Source of the DNA: Robertmurraya siralis
GTDB taxonomy: Bacteria > Bacillota > Bacilli > Bacillales > Cytobacillaceae
Direction: 5' to 3'
Assembly (NCBI RefSeq): GCF_005502275.1
Contig: NZ_SWLZ01000002.1
Coordinates: 62,001-126,000, forward strand
Length of the DNA stretch: 64,000 bases
Each line of letters opens with the position of its first letter. Positions within the stretch are counted from its first letter, which is position 1. The notes beneath the pieces were generated by a model. It saw nothing but the letters and a program-made list of their open reading frames with translations. It did not search any database and was not told the origin of the DNA. A program made the position numbers and the translations under genes. Below are positions 1 through 8,071 of this stretch, piece after piece.

Positions 1-921
1 GTTCCACTTCCCGGACTGCTCAGGATATTCTTGAGCTAATACCTCTTTTACGATCCTTAAACATTTTTCTTGTTCATCCTTCGTAATCGGAAACGAATCT
101 GGAGCCGGCTCAGAAGAAAAAGCTTGCTCTGCTGTGATATCTTCACTCCAATCAAACACTTCCCTTTCAAATGGCTGAAGAGATATAGGCTCTTCCCAAC
201 TGATCATTTCATCTATTTTGAGATACCCTCTTGAATCAACAAAAACTTCAAAAGGGATCGTTTCTGCACCATCATTTGTCACAAATATTTCTTCAAGCGC
301 ATAAACAGGAAAGATTTTTTTCTGTTCAAAAGAAGGGAATTCGATTAGTTTTACCTGGTCTTTTTTCAATGCCTCGATAGAATCAAGAGTAAGGGAAAAT
401 GTATCCTCCTCCACCATTTCCTTAGCAGGAAATTGACCATGAACGGAAAAAGAAATCAATCTTCCTTCCTCATCAACCCGAGCATCAATGAAGCCGGAAG
501 GTGACACCGCCACTCCCTTATAACACTCCTTGAAGCGATACTCTCCATCCTCTTGTCGATGAAGCTGAAATTGCTCCCCGTAGACGAGCCCCGTTTCCTC
601 TTCAATCCACGTTATCATTTCCTCAAGTTTACGAGTTTTAAACTCAACTCCATTTTTGGCATACGTTTTTCCCATGACAAAAATGATACTTTCAATTTTT
701 TCTGTATGTACATTGATTTCAATGGCTGCCGTTCCAGGCGGGTTTGAATCTTCATCTTCTCGTTCTGTTTCATCACTTGGAAACCACTCCATCGAAAAGG
801 TATATTCTGTTTCATTGAAAATATTGACCCGTCTTGAAAACCGGTAATCTGCTAGTTTATAATCCTCGAGGCCAAATTTTTTCTTTGCTAAGTCAATCCA
901 TTGCTTGATCTTTGATTTCAT
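1..921 (-). CDS. hypothetical protein, 3' end beyond the left edge
   Basis: An open frame of 307 codons runs off the left edge with no stop; I checked every codon. Start is ATG at 921 (protein begins MKSKIKQWIDLAKKKFGLED), with GGGAG about 9 nt upstream. The start lies 29 nt inside the end of the preceding DUF3885 frame, so translational coupling is likely. There is no signal peptide or membrane segment. The protein is acidic, with beta-rich stretches such as GFIDARVDEEGRLISF that resemble the repeated domain of the YcdB/YcdC family; that assignment is tentative. Function unknown. Confidence 0.75.
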   Translation of the reverse strand, partial: MKSKIKQWIDLAKKKFGLEDYKLADYRFSRRVNIFNETEYTFSMEWFPSDETEREDEDSNPPGTAAIEINVHTEKIESIIFVMGKTYAKNGVEFKTRKLEEMITWIEEETGLVYGEQFQLHRQEDGEYRFKECYKGVAVSPSGFIDARVDEEGRLISFSVHGQFPAKEMVEEDTFSLTLDSIEALKKDQVKLIEFPSFEQKKIFPVYALEEIFVTNDGAETIPFEVFVDSRGYLKIDEMISWEEPISLQPFEREVFDWSEDITAEQAFSSEPAPDSFPITKDEQEKCLRIVKEVLAQEYPEQSGKWN

Positions 922-1604
922 TGATCATATCTCCCTTGTATTGTTCTTCTTGACGATGTCCCTCCACCCATTCAGTATATTTTTCATATAAAGGGCGAAT
1001 TGTTTCAAAGTCTTTGGCAATAACTTCACAGCCTCGATCATCGTAAATAAAGAAAATAATATCTTTACTGGCATTAATAAAAAATACATTTGGTGAATAC
1101 ACGCTATCTCGATGTCTTAGATTTGGTTTTAAAGAAGGAAAATCTTGATTACAGATCGCTTCAAGCAGCAATGGATAACGAATATCCCGCTTACGGCATA
1201 GCAGCGAAAATTGGGAAGTGCAATAATCCTTTGCCTCTTCTTCTTCCTCAAAGACATACGGACAAATTTTTTGCTGCAATCGAAATTTAATATCCTTGTT
1301 TTTTTATGTAATGCGCGTAAACCTTCAGCTTATGTCTGCTTATCCTCTGTTTTTTATGGTGATAGTAATTGGTAACTAAAAAAATTTCATCATCATCTGA
1401 GAAAAGCTCATTGAAATAGAGAATGGCCTTCTCGTAAGTCTCCTTAAAATACTGAGGATTTAACTTATCTATTCCATCTTTAAATGGAGAGAGCTCCATA
1501 GCAAGATTGAAATGAATGCTGGACTTCCATTGCCAGTAGAGGCTTGGTTTTATAACTAGTCCTGGAAAAGCTTCGTTTATATATTGATTTAACTCCATGA
1601 TCAT
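893..1604 (-). pseudogene. DUF3885 family protein, frameshifted
   Basis: Two adjacent minus-strand frames make up one DUF3885 protein. The first (1604 to 1287, best start ATG at 1598) carries the N-terminal half with FPGL and DDEIFLVTNYY. The second (1279 to 893) carries the C-terminal half with ICNQDFPSLKP and IIFFIYDDRGCEVIA. The break falls at a run of seven A (minus strand), just before the codons for QGY and a TAA stop. Removing one A joins the halves as HYIKNKDIKFRLQQK, which reads through smoothly. The family's role is not established; members are small cytoplasmic proteins often found in clusters in Bacillus. It could be a true pseudogene, a phase-variable tract or a sequencing error. 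Confidence 0.85.
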
Positions 1605-1641
1605 TTTCTCCGTTCCTCAAGTTTTCAAGGCCGCTCCTTTA

Positions 1642-2022
1642 TCAAGAAGTTTCCGAATATAGTCGGGCGCTTGTCGAAGGAACAAACGTAATACCATAAA
1701 TATGCCCTATCTCTCTTCTCACTTTTTCCGTTAACGCTTCTCCTGCTCTATTAAATTGTTTTTCTAATTGAATACCATCTTCTTTTAATTTATCTGTATT
1801 CCAATCAATCCACTCTCCATAGGTCATGTTCCATGAAGACAATGCCGCTACTAAATTATTGGAAAGCGGTAAATCTGCAATATCAATATTGTAACCGCAA
1901 TTCGCACACCAAAGTGGATCTGCGCCCACATCCCCTTCTATTTTTAGACTTGCAGGAATACTATGTTCACAACCGCACAACACTTCGGTTCCCCCTCCAC
2001 ATATTTTGGTCTTAATGCTCAT
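1642..2022 (-). CDS. small cysteine-motif (zinc-ribbon-like) hypothetical protein
   Basis: 126 residues. The open frame extends upstream to 2193, but that extension reads through a terminator-like stem and five tandem repeats, so I start at the internal ATG at 2022 (MSIKTKICGGG), which has AGGGAA upstream. CGC near residue 18 and CANC near residue 40 could bind one zinc ion. The C-terminal half is helical and charged, with no membrane segment. I do not recognise a named family. Confidence 0.6.
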   Translation of the reverse strand: MSIKTKICGGGTEVLCGCEHSIPASLKIEGDVGADPLWCANCGYNIDIADLPLSNNLVAALSSWNMTYGEWIDWNTDKLKEDGIQLEKQFNRAGEALTEKVRREIGHIYGITFVPSTSARLYSETS

Positions 2023-2063
2023 TATACAATATTTCCCTGAATTTTGGGCAGGATGAACAGAAA

Positions 2064-2096
2064 GGGCGTCCCAAAATTGATTGGGACACCCTTTTT
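2064..2096. terminator. intrinsic terminator candidate after the ABC exporter operon
   Basis: GTCCCAA (2068-2074) pairs with TTGGGAC (2081-2087) and is extended by GGG/CCC with one mismatch. The T run is clean on the plus strand and only partial (CTTTCT) on the minus strand, where the exporter operon would need it. Activity in either direction is inferred. Confidence 0.55.
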
Positions 2097-2189
2097 CCGG
2101 AAAAAATCGTTTTTTTCCGGAATTACCTTCAGTTTTTCCGGAATTAATCCTATTTTCTCCGGAAATCACCTCAATTTTTCCGGAATTAA
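2092..2189. repeat. five tandem 21-bp units with a TTCCGGAA core
   Basis: CCGG occurs at 2097, 2117, 2138, 2159 and 2180, spacing 20, 21, 21 and 21. Four of five units carry TTTTTCCGG or TTTTCTCCGG followed by AATTA or AAAT. Each core is close to the palindrome TTCCGGAA, and 21 bp is two helical turns. It lies between the exporter permease stop and the next gene. Confidence 0.9.
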
Positions 2190-2227
2190 ACAATTCTCTG
2201 TTCTATTGCACTCCTGCAGTTTCTTCA

Positions 2228-2956
2228 TTACACTGCTTTTCGTTGGAAATAAAAATACCCTCCAAGGAAAAATAGCACAAAACTGCCTCCAACAACCGTT
2301 ATTAATTGCTCCCATGGAATAAAAAATAGATCGTCCGTGTTGCCGCCAACGTACATCATCGAGAATGGCTGCGCCCATGGATAAAAAGGACCAAAGCGCT
2401 CAGAATTTATCGCTAAAATAGCTGGTAGTGTAAAAATCACATTCACGGTCAACGGTGCAGCAAAGCTCTTAAAAAGAATAGACATCCACAATTGAAGGGC
2501 AACAAGTGGAAACGTCGCAACCCAGCCACCTATAATGCCTCTCCAAATAATCTCAATGGGAAAAGGATCTGTATAGCCTTTTATCATTCCCACCCCATAG
2601 ATAGAAACAAGGTAAAGAAGTTGAATGACAAACACAAGCAGCATCAGCAATACATACTTTGCCAAAAATATTTTTCCTCTCGCAACTGGCATTGCTAATA
2701 ACTGCTTCCAGCCCCCTGCTTGGTGCTCGTATCTACAAATTGTACTTGCTAAAACACCTGTTATTAAAGGTAAAAATAGAAGGGCATAGGTTAAATTCAT
2801 CGAAAGCACCAAAATATACCATTGATTGATTTCTCCCTCAATAGTTAAATTAAAGAGCAACCCAATCAGAAGTCCCACAAAGGGACCAACAAAAAGAATG
2901 AAGGTGATTTTTGATTTTCTTAGTTTATACCACTCTGACTGAAGAACTGAGAGCAT
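2228..2956 (-). CDS. ABC-2 type permease, lantibiotic/bacitracin immunity class (second permease)
   Basis: 242 residues with about six membrane segments, preceded by the usual short cytoplasmic start MLSVLQSEWYKLRKSK. The layout and the conserved EHQAGGWKQLLAMPVARGK loop match the MutG/SpaG/EpiG-type permeases (ABC2_membrane_4). It would form an exporter with the permease and ATPase encoded just upstream and remove a peptide antibiotic or lipid-linked substrate from the membrane. Its start abuts the stop of the upstream permease, so the three genes are one operon. No bacteriocin precursor or modification gene is nearby, so this is probably resistance rather than producer immunity. Confidence 0.85.
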   Translation of the reverse strand: MLSVLQSEWYKLRKSKITFILFVGPFVGLLIGLLFNLTIEGEINQWYILVLSMNLTYALLFLPLITGVLASTICRYEHQAGGWKQLLAMPVARGKIFLAKYVLLMLLVFVIQLLYLVSIYGVGMIKGYTDPFPIEIIWRGIIGGWVATFPLVALQLWMSILFKSFAAPLTVNVIFTLPAILAINSERFGPFYPWAQPFSMMYVGGNTDDLFFIPWEQLITVVGGSFVLFFLGGYFYFQRKAV

Positions 2957-3667
2957 CTACTTAACATCCCTTCTAATAAAATCAAACATGCCAATGATAT
3001 ACAACAAACACCCTACTCCAATCCCTAAAAAGACATTAATCACAGGTTCATTCCAATCATTCATCAACGATGGCCATTTCCATATCATCCAATCAGGAAG
3101 AATATGGGCTGAATAAGTGAAAATCACACCAAGTACTCCAGCAGTAATCGGAATACTTTGATTATGACTGACCGTTGCAATCCATAGCTGTAAAGCCAGT
3201 ACAGGCAATGCAGCTAGATAGGGATAAAAGCTGTATTTGATAATCTCTAAATAGGGAATATCATGGCCTAAGTTTAAAACCGTTCCGTATAGGATCGTAA
3301 AGATGGTTAAAAGCACTGTAGAAAGCAATAACAAACCGGCTAGCACTGTAAATTTTGACAAATAGACGCTCCACTTGGAGACTGGAAGAGCTACAAGCTG
3401 CTTCCAAGCATTTGTCTCATTTTCAATACTTGTCATAAATGATGTTAAAATCACGATTCCTAAAACGAGTGCAAGTGGTGTAAACGAGGATACATTCAAT
3501 AGAAAATACCCCCAGTCATCATCACTTTGCCTGAGCAAATATTCTTTTCTTACTCCATAATTGACCATCTGTAAGGCAATGACACCGAACGGACCTAAAA
3601 ATGTTAAAAACCAAAATCCTTTTCTTTTAATTTTTAAAAATTCGGCTTCAACTAATTTTCCGATCAT
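2957..3667 (-). CDS. ABC-2 type permease, lantibiotic/bacitracin immunity class (first permease)
   Basis: 236 residues with six hydrophobic segments. It shares with its downstream neighbour the opening EAEFLKIKRKG and the loop ENETNAWKQLVALPVSKW, the hallmark of the MutE/SpaE/EpiE family. Start ATG at 3667 overlaps the ATPase stop by 4 nt. The two permeases are distant paralogues and probably act as a heterodimer. Confidence 0.87.
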   Translation of the reverse strand: MIGKLVEAEFLKIKRKGFWFLTFLGPFGVIALQMVNYGVRKEYLLRQSDDDWGYFLLNVSSFTPLALVLGIVILTSFMTSIENETNAWKQLVALPVSKWSVYLSKFTVLAGLLLLSTVLLTIFTILYGTVLNLGHDIPYLEIIKYSFYPYLAALPVLALQLWIATVSHNQSIPITAGVLGVIFTYSAHILPDWMIWKWPSLMNDWNEPVINVFLGIGVGCLLYIIGMFDFIRRDVK

Positions 3668-4575
3668 ATTGCCTGCTCCTCTGCCGTCATTTGCAAGAAT
3701 ATATCTTCGAGAGAACGCTTCTCTTCTTCAACTCGATAAATAGAGAAGCCATCTTCAACAAGTATTCGTACAACATCCGCCACCTTCTCATTCGAATGCT
3801 CTAATAAGAGAAGCTGACGATCTTGATAATCTGATTTAATTCCTTTTGCCAAAAGAGAGCGCCAAGCCTTCTCCCCATCGTTAACCTTTAAGATAATATT
3901 TTTCTGCGCGAATTGGCGCATGATTTCGATGGAATCTTGAAAAATCAACTTCCCTTTCGAAACGATGCCAACTGTAGTGGCAATTTGATCGATTTCCGAT
4001 AATAGATGACTCGAAATCAAAATGGTAATGCCAAATTCAGTTGAGAGACGTTTAATCAAATGACGAATTTCAATGATTCCAGATGGATCTAACCCATTTG
4101 TTGGTTCATCCAAAATCAGCAATTCAGGTTCACCCAATAAAGCAGTAGCGATCCCTAAGCGCTGCTTCATGCCTAATGAAAATCCTTTTACCTTTTTATT
4201 GGCGACATCTGTGAGACGAACAATTTTTAAGACTTCATAAATTCTTGATTTTGAAACTCCTAAAATTTTTCTCACAGCCTCTAAATTTTCGTAAGCTGTT
4301 AAATGTGGATAATAGGAGGGATTCTCTACTAAGGAACCAACCCTTTTTAAAATGCTAATTCGTTCCGCCCTTAAATCCTTTTGAAAAATTTCAATCGTTC
4401 CCGATGTCGGTTTCATTAAACCAAGCAACATTCGAATCGTCGTTGTCTTCCCTGCACCATTAGGACCTAAAAATCCATATATATCTCCTTTTTTAATTTT
4501 TAAATCTAAACAATCCACTGCTTTTTCTTGACGAAAGCTTTTTGTTAAGCCTTTCGTAATCACTACATGATCCAT
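3664..4575 (-). CDS. ABC transporter ATP-binding protein, BcrA/lantibiotic-immunity type
   Basis: 303 residues. Walker A is GPNGAGKTT (residues 37-45), the signature region is FSLGMKQRLG, and Walker B runs into [15 protein letters not shown]-terminal extension of about 80 residues is typical of BcrA-like exporters. Start ATG follows GAGGTG. It powers the two permeases downstream. The control region at 4576-4711 separates it from the two-component genes and holds a direct repeat placed like an OmpR-type response-regulator site. Confidence 0.92.
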   Translation of the reverse strand: MDHVVITKGLTKSFRQEKAVDCLDLKIKKGDIYGFLGPNGAGKTTTIRMLLGLMKPTSGTIEIFQKDLRAERISILKRVGSLVENPSYYPHLTAYENLEAVRKILGVSKSRIYEVLKIVRLTDVANKKVKGFSLGMKQRLGIATALLGEPELLILDEPTNGLDPSGIIEIRHLIKRLSTEFGITILISSHLLSEIDQIATTVGIVSKGKLIFQDSIEIMRQFAQKNIILKVNDGEKAWRSLLAKGIKSDYQDRQLLLLEHSNEKVADVVRILVEDGFSIYRVEEEKRSLEDIFLQMTAEEQAI

Positions 4576-4633
4576 TTTTTCTCACCTCAAAAACAATCAT
4601 AATGTTTGAAGGTTAAAATAAAGGATAATGAAA

Positions 4634-4652
4634 GTTTAAAATCTGTTTAAAA
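4634..4652 (-). promoter_or_regulatory. direct repeat upstream of the ABC exporter, probable response-regulator site
   Basis: GTTTAAAA occurs at 4634-4641 and again at 4645-4652, an 11-bp period (one helical turn), about 60 bp upstream of the ATPase start. This is the arrangement expected for an OmpR-family dimer bound near a -35 region. The cognate regulator would be the one encoded at 6073-6744. Assignment by position and spacing only. Confidence 0.55.
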
Positions 4653-4679
4653 ATCACTTGTTTTTATCAGCATAACCAT

Positions 4680-4736
4680 AAAAAACGTGTGCAAAAGAGA
4701 AACATTCCCCTTTACACACGTTTTTTATATTTCATG
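4680..4736 (-). terminator. intrinsic terminator of the histidine kinase gene
   Basis: AAAAAACGTGTG (4680-4691) pairs with CACACGTTTTTT (4725-4736), with partial pairing inside the loop and a T run on the minus strand. The stem includes the last codons and the stop of the kinase gene, so the ABC operon downstream is transcribed separately. Confidence 0.8.
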
Positions 4737-6076
4737 ATCTTAATCGATGTACCTGTCTCAGTTGAACTAATTTCCCAATCCAAATCCATTCCTTTCACCA
4801 TCATATCCACAATTGATAAACCAATCCCAGCTCCTTTTTCATTGGAAACATGCTGCATTCCTTTTCCTCGATCGGTAAATAAGAATGCATCATATCGTTC
4901 AGTGGATTCTGTTTTCACTTGAATATATCGGCCGCTCCGTGCATGCCGCAGGACATTTTGCAGTAAATTATCGATAATACGACCGAGCCAAGAAGGGTCG
5001 ACAAACCATTGATTGTTTTCAAATGGTTGCAGTTCAACCTCTATTTCAAATTCTTCTTTTTCAAACACAGAATACCATGTTGCTAAACATTCCCGAACTA
5101 ACCGAATCACATCAACCTCTTTTTTCTCCAGCTTATACCTGCTTGCGATTAATAAAGTATACGACATCAAGTTTTCAATTAGCCGATCAATGTCAACAAT
5201 GGAAGCTTCAAGCATGTCAATGGAAGCTTGTTTCTCTCCTAAACCATTTTCTTTACTTAAAGAGTAGATTTGTGCTCGCATTTTTGTTAGCGGTGTCCTC
5301 AAGTCATGAGAGAGATTAGCGATCAACTCTCTTCTCAACTGCTCTTCTTCTTTTTCCCTCTCGTTCGCTTCTTTCAGTTCCTGAATCATCTCATTAAAAG
5401 TTTGCTCAAGCCGGCCAATCTCATCATACTTTTTCACAGCCGTTTGTACAGGCAATCCATCCACGTCCCGAGTTGTCATCGATGCCTGCAAATTTAACAG
5501 CCGTTTTCGAATATTATGAAAGAACATAAAGGACACGAACAGAAATAACAAAATAATGACAGCCATGCCCATGAAAACGAATAGTGCGTAGTCATTGGAT
5601 GCCTGCTGAAGAGGGGGTTGAAACTCCTTGCGCGGAAGCTCTAAGACGATAAAACCGTTGGTTTCATCCTTTCCTAAAAAAGCAATCACAGTAAATGGTT
5701 CACCGCCATAGCGTGCCTTAATAAATTTTGCCATAAAGGCAGCGGTCCATTGCTGTGGCAACTCTTCTTTCAGATCAACCGTTTCGACTAAGTCCCCTCT
5801 CTCATCCACCCAAAACATGGATGCATCAGGATATTGTTTTTTCCATTGCGCAAAATGCTGTGAAATTTCTGCTTTACTAAAAGACTGCAAATTGTTTGCC
5901 TCTTTATGCCATTTTTCTTCTATTTCTGTTGCGGTGGGTACGTCTTCAGAAACAAATTTTGACTCAATTCCTATGAAAAAAGTTCCGATAATTATAAAAG
6001 CAAATTGAACAAGAAAAATTGCCATCAAAATGATGAGCATATATTTAGCTAATAAGGATCTGAAAAACTTTTTCAT
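4712..6076 (-). CDS. sensor histidine kinase, HAMP type
   Basis: 454 residues. Two membrane segments (about 12-36 and 163-186) flank an extracytoplasmic sensor domain of about 125 residues. A HAMP linker follows, then the H box LIANLSHDLRTPL with phospho-acceptor His257. The ATPase domain carries the N box IIDNLLQNVLRHA, G1 (FTDRGKGM) and G2 (GAGIGLSIV). Its start overlaps the response regulator stop by 4 nt. Unlike BceS-type kinases it has a full sensor domain, so it probably senses its ligand itself. The natural target is the ABC exporter operon. Confidence 0.93.
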   Translation of the reverse strand: MKKFFRSLLAKYMLIILMAIFLVQFAFIIIGTFFIGIESKFVSEDVPTATEIEEKWHKEANNLQSFSKAEISQHFAQWKKQYPDASMFWVDERGDLVETVDLKEELPQQWTAAFMAKFIKARYGGEPFTVIAFLGKDETNGFIVLELPRKEFQPPLQQASNDYALFVFMGMAVIILLFLFVSFMFFHNIRKRLLNLQASMTTRDVDGLPVQTAVKKYDEIGRLEQTFNEMIQELKEANEREKEEEQLRRELIANLSHDLRTPLTKMRAQIYSLSKENGLGEKQASIDMLEASIVDIDRLIENLMSYTLLIASRYKLEKKEVDVIRLVRECLATWYSVFEKEEFEIEVELQPFENNQWFVDPSWLGRIIDNLLQNVLRHARSGRYIQVKTESTERYDAFLFTDRGKGMQHVSNEKGAGIGLSIVDMMVKGMDLDWEISSTETGTSIKIMKYKKRV

Positions 6077-6744
6077 AACTTCACCCTATAGCCAATTCCC
6101 CGAATCGTTTCAATGATTTTTGGTTTCGCCGGATTCTCCTCCAACTTTTCACGCAAATAGCGAATATGCACCATCAGTGTTTTGTCACCCTCAATATAAG
6201 CTTCTCCCCAAACCCCTTCATAGAGCTGCTCTTTCGTTAAAATTTGATTTAAATGACGAATAAAATATTGAAATAAATAATATTGCTTGCCGGTCAATTG
6301 AATTTCTTCTTCTGTTTTTTTATTAATAATCCTTAAATCTTCTGGATAAACAGCAAGATGGCCAATTTCAATCAGTTCATCGTTTTTTTGAAACCTTCTT
6401 AAAAGCACTTCCACCCTGGCAGCAAGCTCATCGGGATGAAAAGGTTTTGTTAAGTAATCATCAGCAAAGCCAAGCCCCTCAATTTTATCCTCAATCGCAG
6501 TGCGAGCGGATAACATTAAAATAGGAACATTTCCATTATCATTTTTTATGCGTTTGCCAATAGAAAAACCATCCAAGCCAGGCAGCATAACATCCAATAT
6601 TACGAGGTCAGCAGTTGAAATATACTGCTCAACCCCTTCCCCCGATGTTAGCCATGTAACCTCATAGCCTCTTTTCTTTAAATCTTTTTTTACCCAACTG
6701 CCAATCTCGTTCTCATCTTCAATATAGAGTACATGGACCATCAT
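6073..6744 (-). CDS. OmpR/PhoB-family response regulator
   Basis: Receiver domain with the acidic pair ED near residue 9, phospho-acceptor Asp51 in VILDVMLPG and the conserved lysine in YLTKPF. A winged-helix domain follows and ends with the usual ETIRGIGYRVKL. The frame opens at 6765, but only the ATG at 6744 (or the adjacent ATG) has a GAGGG site in front, so I start there. Partner of the overlapping kinase. It probably activates the exporter through the repeat at 4634-4652. Confidence 0.93.
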   Translation of the reverse strand: MMVHVLYIEDENEIGSWVKKDLKKRGYEVTWLTSGEGVEQYISTADLVILDVMLPGLDGFSIGKRIKNDNGNVPILMLSARTAIEDKIEGLGFADDYLTKPFHPDELAARVEVLLRRFQKNDELIEIGHLAVYPEDLRIINKKTEEEIQLTGKQYYLFQYFIRHLNQILTKEQLYEGVWGEAYIEGDKTLMVHIRYLREKLEENPAKPKIIETIRGIGYRVKL

Positions 6745-6774
6745 TCTTTCCCTCTTCTCCATCACATAATCTGC

Positions 6775-7173
6775 CTACTGTCTTCTCACGATATGCGTAC
6801 CTATGACAAGGAGCATAAATAAAAGTAACAAATAAATGCTAACTGCCCCTAATTCTATTGTTTTTATGCCTGAGATAAATAAAATACAGACAAGAAGCAT
6901 GCTCCCAAAAAGGACAAAATAGAGAGAAATCGCATAAAAATTCTTCATATTGCTCCATGTCCTTTCATCTACATCCGGGACATTATTCTTTTTTTGTTTT
7001 TGCCTTATTTTCCCTATTGTTATAACAAGGGCTACCCCAACTATCGAGCCGCCAATTCCTGCAGCAACTAATGCAGACGGTAGGTCAGGAATGAACAGTT
7101 TTCCTAAAGAAAATCCCAAACTCATCCCACCAATGACTGTTATCGCAATAATTAACGTCTTATACTTTTCCAC
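6775..7173 (-). CDS. small membrane protein of the Xre operon
   Basis: 132 residues with four hydrophobic segments (about 5-27, 35-55, 80-100 and 108-128) and a charged loop KIRQKQKKNNVPDVDERTW between the second and third. GTG start with GGAGGAGG overlapping the end of the repressor gene, so it is co-translated with it. It resembles the DUF2178-like proteins that often accompany YgzD-type repressors, but I am not certain of the family. A role in signal modulation is inferred from context only. Confidence 0.7.
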   Translation of the reverse strand: MEKYKTLIIAITVIGGMSLGFSLGKLFIPDLPSALVAAGIGGSIVGVALVITIGKIRQKQKKNNVPDVDERTWSNMKNFYAISLYFVLFGSMLLVCILFISGIKTIELGAVSIYLLLLFMLLVIGTHIVRRQ

Positions 7174-7175
7174 CC

Positions 7176-7379
7176 TTAATCCTCCTCCAATTGAAATAAT
7201 TCATCAACCGTCACATCTAAATACTTAAGCAATTTCAACGCCAACTCTAAACTGGGGTTGTATTTATGCTTTTCAATCGCATTTATCGTTTGCCTTGTAA
7301 TTTGTAAATCCTCTGCCATTTTGATTTGGCTAATCCCTTTTTGCAGACGAATTTCCTTGATTCGATTTTTAACTTTCAA
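7176..7379 (-). CDS. Xre-family transcriptional regulator, YgzD type
   Basis: 67 residues, almost entirely one helix-turn-helix: GISQIKMAEDLQITRQTINA followed by IEKHKYNPSLELALKL, ending in the typical VDELFQLEED. The frame opens at 7406, but AAAGGAG sits ideally (8 nt) before a TTG at 7379, giving MKVKNRIKEIRLQKG, the family's usual N-terminus. It heads a run xre - membrane protein - response regulator - kinase. Two perfect palindromes in its promoter suggest it represses its own operon. Confidence 0.88.
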   Translation of the reverse strand: MKVKNRIKEIRLQKGISQIKMAEDLQITRQTINAIEKHKYNPSLELALKLLKYLDVTVDELFQLEED

Positions 7380-7406
7380 AAACATCTTCTCCTTTTTGAG
7401 AAACAT

Positions 7407-7466
7407 GTAAAGATATCTTTACAAATAGTATACATCGACATTTTCACAATGTAAAGATATCTTTAC
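7407..7466 (-). promoter_or_regulatory. xre promoter with two identical 16-bp palindromic operators
   Basis: GTAAAGATATCTTTAC, a perfect palindrome, occurs at 7407-7422 and 7451-7466, centre-to-centre 44 bp (about four helical turns). Between them is a minus-strand sigma-A promoter: -35 TTTACA (7450-7455, inside the distal palindrome), a 17-bp spacer and -10 TATACT (7427-7432). The proximal copy would lie at the transcription start. This is a textbook layout for autorepression; the binding protein is inferred to be the adjacent Xre protein. Confidence 0.85.
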
Positions 7467-7565
7467 CTTCTTGAAAATAAAAAACCCTAACTTCGCAAAA
7501 ATCATACGACAATTAGGGTCATAGCTAAAAAACCATCCGCACAGCAACAAAGCCATTAATATATG

Positions 7566-8057
7566 CTATCTTACGAATGTGCGCTTTAATTTTCTATTAT
7601 TCATATACAAACTAGCAAGCTTTATCGGAATATATCCTAACATTCCTCCAATCGTGTTCAGGATTAAATCGTCTACATCAAAGCTTCCAAATTTAAAAAT
7701 GAGCTGAAGTGTTTCAAAGGTTAAGCTTAAACAAAATGTTGCGATCGCGACATTTTTAAAGCCGTGGAATTTGGCGAATAACAATGGAAACATAAAGCCA
7801 AAGGGTGCAAATCCGATAATATTTCCAGTTAAATTTTCAACTCGTATACTAAAATTAATATCATTTGCAAAAAATAAATAATAGCCAATTGTTTTAAATG
7901 GAATAAAATTGTGCTTATTCCACATTCCCTCATAAGTAAAGGTAAAATGACTGATAATTTCTTGAATACTTAGGTATTTAATCAGGATAAGCTTTGTAAG
8001 TACAAGCAAGTAAAAACTAAATACAACCGCTAATCCTACTTTGACAACGAATTTCAT
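7566..8057 (-). CDS. VanZ-like family membrane protein
   Basis: 163 residues with about five membrane segments. VanZ signature elements are NFIPFKTIG, NIIGFAPFGFMFPLLF, TFETLQLIF and the FDVDDLILNTIGGMLGY stretch. ATG start after AGGAG, 14 bp behind the stop of a longer VanZ paralogue. VanZ proteins reduce susceptibility to some lipoglycopeptides by an unclear envelope mechanism. Whether these two do so is not shown here. Confidence 0.87.
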   Translation of the reverse strand: MKFVVKVGLAVVFSFYLLVLTKLILIKYLSIQEIISHFTFTYEGMWNKHNFIPFKTIGYYLFFANDINFSIRVENLTGNIIGFAPFGFMFPLLFAKFHGFKNVAIATFCLSLTFETLQLIFKFGSFDVDDLILNTIGGMLGYIPIKLASLYMNNRKLKRTFVR

Positions 8058-8071
8058 TTTTGTCTCTCCTA

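Noticed and set aside
2092-2189. Possible CRISPR array
   Set aside because: Units are 21 bp with no spacers of constant length between longer direct repeats, and no cas gene is present.
2044-2322. Plus-strand frames with FSG-type peptide repeats and the 57-codon extension of the 1642-2022 gene
   Set aside because: They read through the 21-bp DNA repeats and a terminator-like stem; the repeat period is a multiple of three, which keeps frames open by chance.
2228-4575. Lantibiotic self-immunity locus
   Set aside because: No precursor peptide, LanB/C/M or peptidase gene was found in the surrounding sequence, so only a resistance exporter is claimed.
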